Origin: Alphaproteobacteria bacterium
GTDB taxonomy: Bacteria; Pseudomonadota; Alphaproteobacteria; Micropepsales; Micropepsaceae
DNA: 64,000 nucleotides
NCBI GenBank assembly: GCA_016124635.1
Contig: WGNJ01000004.1
Span: forward strand, 186,001 to 250,000
Direction of reading: 5' to 3'
In this document: one piece after another, positions 10,430-18,993 of the stretch
Numbering within the stretch: position 1 is the stretch's first letter
How the letters are laid out: each line of letters starts with the position of its first letter
Notes under the pieces: generated by a model
The model's input: only the letters and a program-made list of their open reading frames with translations
Told to the model about the DNA's origin: nothing
The model's database searches: none
Made by a program: the position numbers and the translations under genes

Positions 10430-13144
10430 TTACGCCGCCTGCCGCGCCTTCACGCGGGCCATCAGCTCCGTGGTCACCGAACGCAATTCCTCGAAATCGA
10501 TCGGCTTCGAAACATAGGCGTCGGCGCCCAATCCGATAAGCTTCTCCGCCACGCCTTTCATTGCGTTCGCGGTAACGACGATGATCGGAACGTCGGCATA
10601 GGCGGTCTTCGAATCGCGAATCTTTTGAATAGCCTCGTCGCCGTTCATCACCGGCATCTGTATGTCCATGTACACGATGTCGAATGGCTCGGCTTCGAGC
10701 AGCCGAAGCGCCTCGCGGCCGTTTCCAACAAGTGTGACGTCGAAACCCAAAGCGGTCAGCGCTTCCTTCATGACCATTTGGTTCGTCGGAATATCTTCGG
10801 CGACCAAAGCTCGGCGGCTTGAAAATGCGCCCGCTTGGACCGCCGCACGCTCCTCGGGCTCTGTTGGAGCCGCCGGCGACGAGAGCTTCCGTTCCAAAGG
10901 CAGAGCGAACCAGAACGTGGATCCTTGCCCGACCGCGCTTTCAACCGCGATTTCGCCCTTCATGAGCGCAACGAGTTCGCGGCAAATTGCGAGCCCCAAA
11001 CCGGTCCCGCCATATTTGCGGGTACTCGAGCCGTCAACTTGGCGGAATCGTTCGAAGATCAAATTCAGTTGGTCGGGTTCGATACCGAGGCCAGTGTCCG
11101 AGACCGAGAATTTGATCTTCCCGTCGGCGGCCAAATCGACCGCGACGACGACCTCGCCCTCCTTCGTGAATTTGAGCGCGTTGCCGATGAGATTCACCAG
11201 GATCTGCGCAATCCGGTCGGCATCTCCTTTCAAGGACGCCCCCTTGCAGGCAGGGGCTATCTTCATGTTGACCGGCGTGCGCTTCAGCGAAGCCACGCCT
11301 TCGACCGAGCCGATAGCCCGCGCTACCAAATCAGATGTATCGAACCATTCGGACGCGAGCTTCATCATCCCGGACTCGATCTTCGACAGGTCCAAGATGT
11401 TGTTGATCAGACCCAACAGCATCTTGGAAGATGTCATGATCGTGTCGGCGTATTTCTTCTGCTTGGGGTCGAGTTGCGTGAGACTCAACAATTGGCACAT
11501 GCCCATGACCCCGTTCATGGGCGTTCGAATCTCGTGGCTCATATTCGCCAAGAATTCAGACTTCAGTCGGTTGGCTTCCTCAGCCTGCTGCTGGCTGCGG
11601 ATGAGTTCGTCGATATCGCTGATGCTGCCCGCCATTCGCACCGGACTACCGAGACGATCCCATTGCGCCTGACCGCAGGCGCGGAACCAACGATAGCTGC
11701 CGTCCTTACGCCGCAGCCGGCACTTCACATCGTAGGGCACATGCTCCTCAAGATGACGCCGAAGGCCCATCATCACCAGATCGGCATCTTCGGAATGAAG
11801 CAGTGCGGCGAATGCTTCCATCCCCATCGACGGCTCGACGTCGTCTTCATAGCCCATGAGGGTGCGCAAGTGCATCGACAGGTAAATTTTGTTGTCCTTG
11901 ATGTTCCAGTCCCAGATGCCGTCGGCAGAGCCGCGCATCACGAGCTGATAGCGCTCTTCGCTTTCCTGCAGCCGCTCGAGCATGGCCGCGCGCTTGGTGA
12001 TGTCGCGGCATGACGTGATGTACTGCAGGATCTCGCCGGAAGCATCGCGCACCACCTGCATCGCGGCTTCGAAGTCGTAGGTCTTTCCCGACGCTGTGGT
12101 AACTTCAATTTCGGCGAAGATGCGATCGTCGCGATCGGTCTGTTCGCGCATTTGCGCGACGGCACCGGCCTTTACATTGTTCTTCAACCCGAGCTGCGTG
12201 ATGTCCTTCCCAACGATGTCGCAGAGTTTGAGCTCCGTATATTCCTCGAAGGCGCGGTTCGCCCACAGGATCAGGTGGTTCTTGTCTGTGATGTAGATTC
12301 CGTCGCTGGTCGACTCGGCGACGAGCGCCAGTTTTCGCGCCTCTTCCTCGCTCTTTCGCGTCGCCTCGATCTGTCGGCGCAAACGCTCGGCGTCAGCGCG
12401 CTTATAATCCGCGAAATGCTGATCGACGATGGCCGCAATGAATCCAAAGCCAAGAACCAGCAGTGTCGCCACGCCGATGATGGCCGCGAGCCAGATCTGG
12501 TGCACACCGGATACATCAAGCGTGACATGCGACGCGCCGTCGATGGGGCTCAACGTCAGCGCGCCCATGGCGGTGAAGTGCATCGCGACGATGGCGGCCG
12601 TCAGTAAGAGAGCGCCGACTTTGCGCCGGTATACGAAGGGCGAGACGAAAGCCACGTGGAACGCCGACATCGCTAGAGCCAGACCGAAGAAGATCGACAG
12701 CGCAACGGTTGGAAGGCTCCAATGTTCGCTCGCCTCGACGGACCAGCCAGCCATGCCGGTGTAGTGCATGGCGCTTATGCCGAGACCGACAAGCGCTCCC
12801 GCCGCGACGCCTTTTAGCCTGCTCGGCTCGAATATGAGGATCGCAAAGCCCGCAAAGTTAAACGCCACACTGACGAGCGCCGATACGATCGTCAGCAGCA
12901 AGTCGTAGTCGTTGGCGTAAGGTACCTTGATCGCGAGCATGCTGATAAAGTGCGTCGACCAGACGCCGTAGCCGGTCGCCATCGCCGCGAACGCGTACCA
13001 CGCACGCTTGACCATGCCGCTATTATGCTGAGCACGCGTAATGAGGCTGATCGCGGTGAAGCTCGACAGCAAGCACACGGCGGCCGCAAGCGCGACCAAT
13101 CGCAGATCGTGCATCGCCACGAGATGGTGAATGAAACTCAGCAT
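10430..13144 (-). CDS. MHYT-PAS-PAS hybrid sensor histidine kinase
   Basis: A 904-residue membrane kinase. The N-terminus is an MHYT sensor of about seven transmembrane helices (residues 10-240) with three repeats: STHF (63-66), MHYT (126-129) and MHFT (188-191); the family is proposed to bind copper and sense O2, CO or NO. Two PAS domains follow (about 270-385 and 390-515), then HisKA with H537 in the SHEIRTP box, an HATPase domain with DTGLGI and GTGLGL boxes, and a receiver with phospho-acceptor D827 and K880. There is no separate HPt domain. It heads an operon with the pseudo-GGDEF-EAL gene and is divergent from a single receiver gene. Confidence 0.93.
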   Translation of the reverse strand: MLSFIHHLVAMHDLRLVALAAAVCLLSSFTAISLITRAQHNSGMVKRAWYAFAAMATGYGVWSTHFISMLAIKVPYANDYDLLLTIVSALVSVAFNFAGFAILIFEPSRLKGVAAGALVGLGISAMHYTGMAGWSVEASEHWSLPTVALSIFFGLALAMSAFHVAFVSPFVYRRKVGALLLTAAIVAMHFTAMGALTLSPIDGASHVTLDVSGVHQIWLAAIIGVATLLVLGFGFIAAIVDQHFADYKRADAERLRRQIEATRKSEEEARKLALVAESTSDGIYITDKNHLILWANRAFEEYTELKLCDIVGKDITQLGLKNNVKAGAVAQMREQTDRDDRIFAEIEVTTASGKTYDFEAAMQVVRDASGEILQYITSCRDITKRAAMLERLQESEERYQLVMRGSADGIWDWNIKDNKIYLSMHLRTLMGYEDDVEPSMGMEAFAALLHSEDADLVMMGLRRHLEEHVPYDVKCRLRRKDGSYRWFRACGQAQWDRLGSPVRMAGSISDIDELIRSQQQAEEANRLKSEFLANMSHEIRTPMNGVMGMCQLLSLTQLDPKQKKYADTIMTSSKMLLGLINNILDLSKIESGMMKLASEWFDTSDLVARAIGSVEGVASLKRTPVNMKIAPACKGASLKGDADRIAQILVNLIGNALKFTKEGEVVVAVDLAADGKIKFSVSDTGLGIEPDQLNLIFERFRQVDGSSTRKYGGTGLGLAICRELVALMKGEIAVESAVGQGSTFWFALPLERKLSSPAAPTEPEERAAVQAGAFSSRRALVAEDIPTNQMVMKEALTALGFDVTLVGNGREALRLLEAEPFDIVYMDIQMPVMNGDEAIQKIRDSKTAYADVPIIVVTANAMKGVAEKLIGLGADAYVSKPIDFEELRSVTTELMARVKARQAA

Positions 13145-13293
13145 ACGCCGGCCCGGGACCGCGAAAAACTGTCGCCATCATCGATCCAAGGAACGAAAAT
13201 ATTCTAAATTGAAAGGCTAAATTGGACGCACTAACCTTGACGCACCAGTAGGCTTCCCGGCTTTTACTCGGCTTCAACCGACATCGGCCAACA

Positions 13294-13716
13294 ATGTTCC
13301 AAAGTGATCTACCAAGAGACTTGGCAAACCAGATGTCGCCGCAAGAAAAACTCGCAGGCCGAAAGATTCTCGTTGTCGACGACAACCCGATCAATCTCGA
13401 CGTCGCCGTAGAGGCGCTGCAATCGACCGGGGCAAGCGTTGAGGGTGTTCCGAGCGGAGCCGAAGCAATCAAGCTCGTCGAAACGAACGCCTACGATCTT
13501 TTGCTGCTCGACTTGTTCATGCCCGAAGTCGACGGGATCGACGTCGGCAAAGCCGCGCGCGCGTCGTCGTTGAACAAAGACAGCCGCATGTTGATCTTCA
13601 CCGCTTCGGACAAAGAAGAATCAGGCAAGGCGCAGGCGCAGATCGGCGCGAACGGTGTCGTCGCAAAACCCGTCGAGATCGCCGAACTTCTGAAAAAAGC
13701 GGCAAGTCTCTTCTAG
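13294..13716 (+). CDS. stand-alone receiver-domain response regulator
   Basis: A 140-residue protein made only of a receiver domain: acidic pair D29-D30, phospho-acceptor D73, T103 and K125 are all present. There is no output domain, so it probably acts by protein contact or as a phosphate relay. It is divergent from the MHYT hybrid kinase with a 149-base shared upstream region, which makes it a likely partner of that kinase (inference from position). A second in-frame ATG at 13333 would remove 13 residues and is equally possible. The stop is one base away from the convergent lrp stop. Confidence 0.9.
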   Translation: MFQSDLPRDLANQMSPQEKLAGRKILVVDDNPINLDVAVEALQSTGASVEGVPSGAEAIKLVETNAYDLLLLDLFMPEVDGIDVGKAARASSLNKDSRMLIFTASDKEESGKAQAQIGANGVVAKPVEIAELLKKAASLF

Positions 13717-13717
13717 C

Positions 13718-14191
13718 TCAAATCTCGATCGGCACGCCCGGATCGCGCTTCGATGATCTTATCGTCAGCGTTGTCTTCACCGATGCGACGTTCTTGGCCG
13801 CCGTCAGCTTCTCGGTCACGAAGGATTGCCACTCGCTGAGATCGCGGGCCGCACATTTGAGGATGAAGTCGACCTCGCCCGACATCATGTAGCACTCGCG
13901 CACGATCGGCCATTGCGTCACCTGCGCTTCGAAAGCTTTGAGGTCGGGCTCCGCCTGGCTGGCGAGGCCGACGAATGCGAAGGCCATGACCTCGTAGCCC
14001 AGCGTCTTGGGGTCGAGATCGGCGTGATAGCCGCGGATGAACCCCGCTTGCTCCAGCGCGCGGACCCGCCTTAAACAGGGCGGCGCAGAGATTTTTGCTC
14101 GCTTGGACAGTTCGACATTGGTGATGCGGCCATTGGCCTGCAATTCGTGCAGAATGCGGCGGTCGATGGCATCCAGCTTGATCCGCTGCAT
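13718..14191 (-). CDS. Lrp/AsnC-family transcriptional regulator
   Basis: A 157-residue regulator with an N-terminal winged helix-turn-helix (about residues 5-60, including NVELSKRAKIS and CLRRVRALEQAG) and a C-terminal RAM/AsnC effector domain (about 65-150). Such proteins form octamers and respond to amino acids. In Sinorhizobium an Lrp gene (lrp3) lies with trxB and lsrB; here trxB-lsrB follow after two other genes, so this is a plausible lrp3 counterpart. The effector is not known. Confidence 0.93.
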   Translation of the reverse strand: MQRIKLDAIDRRILHELQANGRITNVELSKRAKISAPPCLRRVRALEQAGFIRGYHADLDPKTLGYEVMAFAFVGLASQAEPDLKAFEAQVTQWPIVRECYMMSGEVDFILKCAARDLSEWQSFVTEKLTAAKNVASVKTTLTIRSSKRDPGVPIEI

Positions 14192-14283
14192 GACGCGTCC
14201 TCGGCGAAGGCAGAAGTTTGCGGGGTCGGTTTTAGCACTGATCGCAGGTTTTCAGCAATAAAATTTCAGGAACGCGAAACACT

Positions 14284-15249
14284 GTGAAAAGCACGGGCCT
14301 CATTGTGAATACCTGCTGGGTGATCAGCGATGGGAGGGCCGGAATCCTGAACCAGTGCCTGGGCCTGGCCGAAGCCGTCGGCTTGCCCATTGAGATGAAG
14401 ACCGTGCACCCACGCTGGCCCTGGACCTGGTTGCCGCTCACCATGTGGCCAAAACCCTTTTCGTCGCTCGGCGGCGATGGTCCGCGGTTCGCACCGCCCT
14501 GGCCGCGGCTCACGATCGGCTGCGGCTGGCGCAGCATTCCCTTCGCGCTCGAGATCAAGCGTCTGTCGGAAGGACGCACATTCACCGTGCAACTCCAGGA
14601 CCCGCGCATCGCCACGACCCATTTCGATTTGGTCGTCCCGCCGGAGCACGATCAACTCGCCGGCGCCAACGTCATCACCACGCTCGGCAGCCCCAATGGC
14701 ATATCGAGGCAAAAACTCGACGACGCGGCCACCCAGTGGCGGTCGCGTTTCGATGCCCTGCCCGCGCCGCGCATCGGCGTGCTGATCGGCGGCAAGAGCA
14801 AGGCGCATCGGTTCGACGAGGCCGACGCGGTACAGCTCGCGGCACAGCTGAAGGCGCTGACCAAAGACGCAAGCTTGATCGTCACACCCTCGCGGCGTAC
14901 CGGCGAAGCGCAGACGAAGATCTTGAGCCAAGCGTTGGCAGGCGAACGCGCTTACGTTTGGGACGGTGCCGGCGACAACCCATATTTCGCAATTCTCGCG
15001 CTGTGCGATGCATTCTTGGTGACCTCGGATTCGACCAACCTGCTCACCGAGGCCGCAACCACGGGCAAACCTGTCCACATTGTCGACATTCCCGGCGGCA
15101 ACGCCAAATTCAAGCGGCTTTACGAAAGCCTTATCAAGCGCGGCATAGCGAGGCGTTTCGATGGACGCATCGAAAGCTGGCGCTACACGCCGCTTCGTGA
15201 AACAGAAGCCGTGGCGACTGAGATCAGACGCCGGCTAAACCTGAGCTAG
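14284..15249 (+). CDS. mitochondrial fission ELM1 family protein (DUF1022, COG3660)
   Basis: A 321-residue protein starting at a GTG and divergent from lrp. The early SDGRAGILNQCLGLAEA stretch, the central IGVLIGGKSKAHRF strand and the late TSDSTNLLTEA motif are typical of the bacterial proteins related to plant ELM1. The fold resembles GT-B glycosyltransferases. No activity is established for the bacterial members. The last four bases overlap the convergent oxygenase gene. The GTG start lacks a strong ribosome site and is the least certain point. Confidence 0.82.
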   Translation: MKSTGLIVNTCWVISDGRAGILNQCLGLAEAVGLPIEMKTVHPRWPWTWLPLTMWPKPFSSLGGDGPRFAPPWPRLTIGCGWRSIPFALEIKRLSEGRTFTVQLQDPRIATTHFDLVVPPEHDQLAGANVITTLGSPNGISRQKLDDAATQWRSRFDALPAPRIGVLIGGKSKAHRFDEADAVQLAAQLKALTKDASLIVTPSRRTGEAQTKILSQALAGERAYVWDGAGDNPYFAILALCDAFLVTSDSTNLLTEAATTGKPVHIVDIPGGNAKFKRLYESLIKRGIARRFDGRIESWRYTPLRETEAVATEIRRRLNLS

Positions 15250-15947
15250 AGGGCGGACACCGGATCGTCGGGAAACGCGAGTTGCTCGCTCGCCCGCCAC
15301 TCGCTCGTGACGTAGTTGACGATCAGCGACTTGCGCACGCCATGGATCGGGCGCCGTTCGAACCCGTGCCAACTGCGCTCGTTCGGAATGAACAGCATCC
15401 CTCTATTCCGGCCGAAAGGTGTACGCGCGACGGGTGTCGCCTGATCCGTGTAGATATCCGTGCCCAGATCCTGCTGTTGCTGTCCGCCGCTTAGATAGAT
15501 CTGCAGCGTGAGACGCTTCACGCCGATGTCCGTGTGCGGCTCGAGCCAAAAACCTTCGACGTCCTGGCAATACTCGACGCGAAGATAGGTGCCGCTGAGG
15601 TCGATCCCCAATTCGTTGCGCAGCAGGCGAATCATCGACCGCCCTTGGAACGTCACAGCCAAATCGAATGCCACATCGATGTGCGATAGGGCTTCGGCAT
15701 CGAAATAGCGGCGCTGTTCGTTGTGCAGTTCGCGCCGCCCCGAAACGCCCTGAAGGTCGGCCGCGGGCCATGACAGATTGGCGACATCCTGCACGGTTCG
15801 TTGGGGCAGCACGCGCTCTAGAAACGCATGCGCAAAGGGCCACATTAGGCCATGGCGCCGCCGCAGCGAGCGGGCGAAGCAGTCGAAAATGTCCTCGCCG
15901 CTCGGCCGCTCGGCGGTCGCGGAAATGACCTGGAGTGTCTCGATCAT
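15246..15947 (-). CDS. 2OG-Fe(II) oxygenase family protein
   Basis: A 233-residue protein from the ATG at 15947 (AGGGA five bases upstream; an in-frame ATG at 15965 adds six residues). The iron-binding facial triad is visible as H138-x-D140 (in EPHTDIG) and H194 (in WHGFE), with R205 placed to hold 2-oxoglutarate. A jelly-roll of about residues 95-215 is consistent with the superfamily. The substrate is unknown; the arrangement resembles proteins annotated as prolyl-4-hydroxylase-like. It is divergent from trxB with about 187 bases between them. Confidence 0.82.
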   Translation of the reverse strand: MIETLQVISATAERPSGEDIFDCFARSLRRRHGLMWPFAHAFLERVLPQRTVQDVANLSWPAADLQGVSGRRELHNEQRRYFDAEALSHIDVAFDLAVTFQGRSMIRLLRNELGIDLSGTYLRVEYCQDVEGFWLEPHTDIGVKRLTLQIYLSGGQQQQDLGTDIYTDQATPVARTPFGRNRGMLFIPNERSWHGFERRPIHGVRKSLIVNYVTSEWRASEQLAFPDDPVSAL

Positions 15948-16071
15948 GGAGTCCCTGACCCGCATAAGCGCGGTCTCAGGGAAGGCTAAAAGTCCGGTTT
16001 TTCGGCCTCAACATACTTATTCGTATAGCGGGCGACAGGAGCCAAAGCGTGGACGACGCCAAGTCAAGGGA

Positions 16072-16100
16072 TTGCACACGGCACGGGGGCTCAATACCTA
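16072..16100 (+). promoter_or_regulatory. candidate trxB promoter
   Basis: TTGCAC at 16072-16077 and TACCTA at 16095-16100 with a 17-base spacer fit a sigma-70 promoter about 35 bases before the trxB ATG. Confidence 0.35.
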
Positions 16101-16134
16101 GGTGGGCAACGGGAATCGCGGAACTGCTGGGCGC

Positions 16135-17100
16135 ATGACACAAACAAACCATTCGCGCGTGCTGATCTTGGGAACGGGGCCGGCGGGTTACACGGCCGCC
16201 ATCTATGCGGCGCGCGCCATGCTCGAACCGCTTGTGGTGGCAGGCCTTCAACCCGGTGGTCAGCTTACAATTACGACAGATGTCGAGAATTTCCCGGGCT
16301 TCGCCTCGACGATCCAAGGCCCGTGGCTCATGGAACAGATGAAGGAGCAAGCCGACCATGTCGGCGCACGCCTTCAAGACGATGTGATCGTCACCGCCGA
16401 TCTGAGTGCGCGGCCGATCCGCCTGACCGGCGACAGCGGCACGGTCTACACCTGTGATGCGCTCATCATCGCGACCGGCGCCCAGGCGCGTTGGCTGAAA
16501 CTACCGTCCGAAGAACACTTCAAAGGCCACGGCGTCTCGGCCTGCGCGACATGCGACGGCTTCTTCTATCGCGGCAAGAACGTTGCCGTCGTCGGCGGTG
16601 GCAACACCGCGGTCGAGGAGGCGCTCTTTCTGACGAATTTCGCGACGTCCGTAACGTTGATCCACCGTCGCGACACGCTACGCGCCGAGAAGATGCTTCA
16701 GCAGCGTCTGCTCACTCACCCCAAAATCAAGGTGATATGGGACAGCGTCGTTTCCGAGGTGCTGGGCGACCAAGATCCGAAATCGGTAACCAGCGTCAGT
16801 CTGCAGAACGTCCACAGCGGTGAAGTCACCAACCTACCCGTCGACGGCGTGTTCGTTGCGATCGGCCATGTGCCGGCGACCGAGCTGTTCAAGGACCAAG
16901 TCGAGATGGACGATGAGGGCTACATCATCACCAAACCCGACTCGACTGCGACCAGCATTCCGGGTGTCTTCGCCGCGGGGGACGTCAAGGATCGCGTTTT
17001 CCGCCAAGCGGTAACGGCGGCGGGCATGGGTTGTATGGCGGCGCTCGAGGCCGAGAAGTACCTCGCGCATCAAGAACACCTCAAAGAAGCGGCGGAGTAG
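16135..17100 (+). CDS. trxB: thioredoxin-disulfide reductase
   Basis: TrxB reduces thioredoxin with NADPH. The 321-residue flavoprotein has the FAD-binding GTGPAG motif (13-18), the redox pair C137-A-T-C140, and the NADPH-binding GGGNTA motif (154-159), with a C-terminal FAD segment containing AAGDVKD. The ATG at 16135 was preferred; the frame is open from 16102 but the first 11 residues are not family-like. lsrB starts 14 bases downstream, so the two are co-transcribed. Confidence 0.96.
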   Translation: MTQTNHSRVLILGTGPAGYTAAIYAARAMLEPLVVAGLQPGGQLTITTDVENFPGFASTIQGPWLMEQMKEQADHVGARLQDDVIVTADLSARPIRLTGDSGTVYTCDALIIATGAQARWLKLPSEEHFKGHGVSACATCDGFFYRGKNVAVVGGGNTAVEEALFLTNFATSVTLIHRRDTLRAEKMLQQRLLTHPKIKVIWDSVVSEVLGDQDPKSVTSVSLQNVHSGEVTNLPVDGVFVAIGHVPATELFKDQVEMDDEGYIITKPDSTATSIPGVFAAGDVKDRVFRQAVTAAGMGCMAALEAEKYLAHQEHLKEAAE

Positions 17101-17114
17101 CGCGGGAGCCCGTC

Positions 17115-18002
17115 ATGGACCTGGACAAGCTTCGCGTCTTCCATGCCGTGGCCCATGCGGGCAGTTTCACCCACGCCGGCGAGCAGCTGGCCTTGTCGCA
17201 GTCCGCCGTTAGCCGTCAGATCAGCGCGCTGGAAGACGATTTGCGCGTACCGCTGTTCACCCGTCATGCGCGAGGTCTCATTCTGACTGAGCAGGGTGAG
17301 CTGCTATTCCGCACGACGCAGACGGTGTTTGAGCACCTCTCAACCGTCGAAGAGGCCTTGCTCGATAGCCGCGAAATCCCGCGCGGCGAACTGCGCGTGA
17401 CGGCCACGACCGGCATCGGCGTCTATTGGCTGGCGCCACGCCTCCATAGATTCATCGCGAAAAACCCCGACGTAAACATCCGCCTCATCATCGACGACGG
17501 CGAGCTCGACCTCGCCCAGCGCCAAGCCGATGTGGCGCTCCGCATGCGCTTGCCTGTCCAAAGCGATTTGATCCAGCGCAAGCTCTTCGACATCCGCTAC
17601 CACGTTTACGGCTCGCAAGCGTACATCGCGCGGCGCAGTCAACCGCGAACCATCCCCGACCTCGACAGTCACGATGTCATCACCTACGGCGATGCGCCGC
17701 CGGAGTTGCGCAATATCAATTGGCTAGCCGAGGTCGGGCGCAAGGTCGGCGAACCGCGCAGACCGATCCTTTGCGTCAACAACATCATTGGCATGGGCAC
17801 CGCAATCGAAACGGGCATCGGTCTCGGTGCTCTACCTGACTATTTCACGGCAGGCAGACCGCAATTTGTGCGCGTGATGGGCGATACGCCGGGCCCATCC
17901 TTTGAAGTTCACCTTTGCTATCCCGAAAGTTTGAAGGGAACAAAGCGCGTCGCCGTGTTCCGCGATTTCCTCGTCGATGAAGCGCGGAATTGGTGCTTCT
18001 AG
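17115..18002 (+). CDS. lsrB: LysR-family regulator, LsrB/VtlR-type
   Basis: A 295-residue LysR regulator: winged helix-turn-helix at about residues 1-60 (SFTHAGEQLALSQSAVSRQ) and a substrate-binding domain from about 90. Its place directly after trxB matches LsrB of Sinorhizobium and VtlR of Brucella/Agrobacterium, which control oxidative stress, envelope functions and AbcR small RNAs. The symbol rests on synteny and general similarity. Cysteines are at 220, 268 and 294; redox control through cysteines is reported for LsrB, but whether these are the equivalent positions cannot be decided here. Confidence 0.8.
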   Translation: MDLDKLRVFHAVAHAGSFTHAGEQLALSQSAVSRQISALEDDLRVPLFTRHARGLILTEQGELLFRTTQTVFEHLSTVEEALLDSREIPRGELRVTATTGIGVYWLAPRLHRFIAKNPDVNIRLIIDDGELDLAQRQADVALRMRLPVQSDLIQRKLFDIRYHVYGSQAYIARRSQPRTIPDLDSHDVITYGDAPPELRNINWLAEVGRKVGEPRRPILCVNNIIGMGTAIETGIGLGALPDYFTAGRPQFVRVMGDTPGPSFEVHLCYPESLKGTKRVAVFRDFLVDEARNWCF

Positions 18003-18106
18003 TCGCAGACTTCAGCCGCTTGAGAAACGTCTTCAAGCACTTATATCTGGAGTGCTGAGGCCCTCCCCAACCGGCTTCAGCAGCCAGGTCCCCTCCTGGC
18101 GAATTG

Positions 18107-18134
18107 CTGGTTTCTATCCCCCCGTAGAAACCGG
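18107..18134. terminator. hairpin between convergent lsrB and DUF1272 genes
   Basis: An 8-bp perfect stem (GGTTTCTA at 18109-18116 with TAGAAACC at 18125-18132), extendable by two more pairs, has a C-rich loop. A smaller CCAGG/CCTGG hairpin lies 20 bases upstream. Position between converging genes suggests a bidirectional transcription end, though no T-run follows. Confidence 0.4.
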
Positions 18135-18214
18135 CTGTCTGTCGGCACCCTCAAGCGACAGGCGCATCGCGTGACGGAGCCGGATCGCTCGACCGCCGAG
18201 CGTTCCGGCTCTTC

Positions 18215-18469
18215 TCATGACGTGCTTGCGGCAACGCAGCCCGCCGGCTTCACCTTGCGAATCGTCGACGCCGGAAACTTGCCGAGCAACATGGGCGCGC
18301 GTGTCGGCCGCGGCACCAAGTCGCCGCCGCAATTCGGACACTTTCCCTGCAGCACCCCCTTGGCGCACGAGGCGCAAAACGTGCACTCGAACGAGCAGAT
18401 CATCGCGCCCCCCGTCGACGGCGACAGATCACGGTCGCAGCATTCGCAGTTCGGCCGCATCTCAAGCAT
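18215..18469 (-). CDS. DUF1272 zinc-ribbon protein
   Basis: An 84-residue protein beginning MLEMRPNCECCDRDL. It carries eight cysteines in four pairs (CxxC-type, including CECC, CSFECTFC and CPNC), expected to bind two zinc ions, the layout of the DUF1272 family. Function is unknown. The start overlaps the end of the fRMsr gene by eight bases, so it is the downstream gene of that unit; a basic tail follows the zinc region. Confidence 0.88.
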   Translation of the reverse strand: MLEMRPNCECCDRDLSPSTGGAMICSFECTFCASCAKGVLQGKCPNCGGDLVPRPTRAPMLLGKFPASTIRKVKPAGCVAASTS

Positions 18470-18965
18470 CGTAACCCTCCATTCGATCGCTGCCTTCAAT
18501 CCATAGCTTGGCGATGCTCTCGCAGAACGACGCATCGCTCGCGTCGAAGCGATCCAGCTTCGGACTGTCGAGATCGAGCACGCCGACGACCTTGCCATTG
18601 CGCATGAGCGGCGCCACGACTTCCGAGTTCGAAGCGGAATCGCAGGCGATGTGACCTGGAAATTCGTGCACGTTCGCGACGACGACGGACGCGCGCCGCT
18701 GGACGGCGGTCCCGCATACGCCCTTGCCGACCGCGATGCGGACGCAGGCGGGCTTACCCTGAAACGGCCCGAGCACGAGTTCGCCGCCCTTCATGAAGTA
18801 GAAGCCGGCCCAATTGAGATCCGGCAGGCCGTCCCAAATCAACGCAGCAAGATTGGCCGCATTGGCGATCGGATCGCGCTCCCCTTCGAGCAGCCCGCGC
18901 GCTTGGCGCAGCAGCTCCTCGTGGATTTCGGCTTTCGTGCCGCTTGGTCTGTCGATCGCGAACAT
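18462..18965 (-). CDS. msrC: free methionine-(R)-sulfoxide reductase (GAF type, fRMsr)
   Basis: A 167-residue single GAF-domain protein that reduces free methionine-(R)-sulfoxide using thioredoxin. Three cysteines at the positions used by the enzyme family are present: C74, C84 (GKGVCGTA) and C108 (ACDSASNSEVV). It lies 28 bases downstream of a Tat-exported MsrB and overlaps the DUF1272 gene, and trxB is about 1.4 kb away on the other strand. Together they suggest a methionine-oxidation repair neighbourhood. Confidence 0.9.
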   Translation of the reverse strand: MFAIDRPSGTKAEIHEELLRQARGLLEGERDPIANAANLAALIWDGLPDLNWAGFYFMKGGELVLGPFQGKPACVRIAVGKGVCGTAVQRRASVVVANVHEFPGHIACDSASNSEVVAPLMRNGKVVGVLDLDSPKLDRFDASDASFCESIAKLWIEGSDRMEGYDA

Positions 18966-18993
18966 CGGCGCCTTTGCCGGCGCCGGTCGCCGT

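Noticed and set aside
13276..13300. EcfG-like promoter for the MHYT kinase (GGAAC-N16-GGTT, minus strand)
   Set aside because: One mismatch in the short -10 element and over 130 bases from the start codon; too weak to call.
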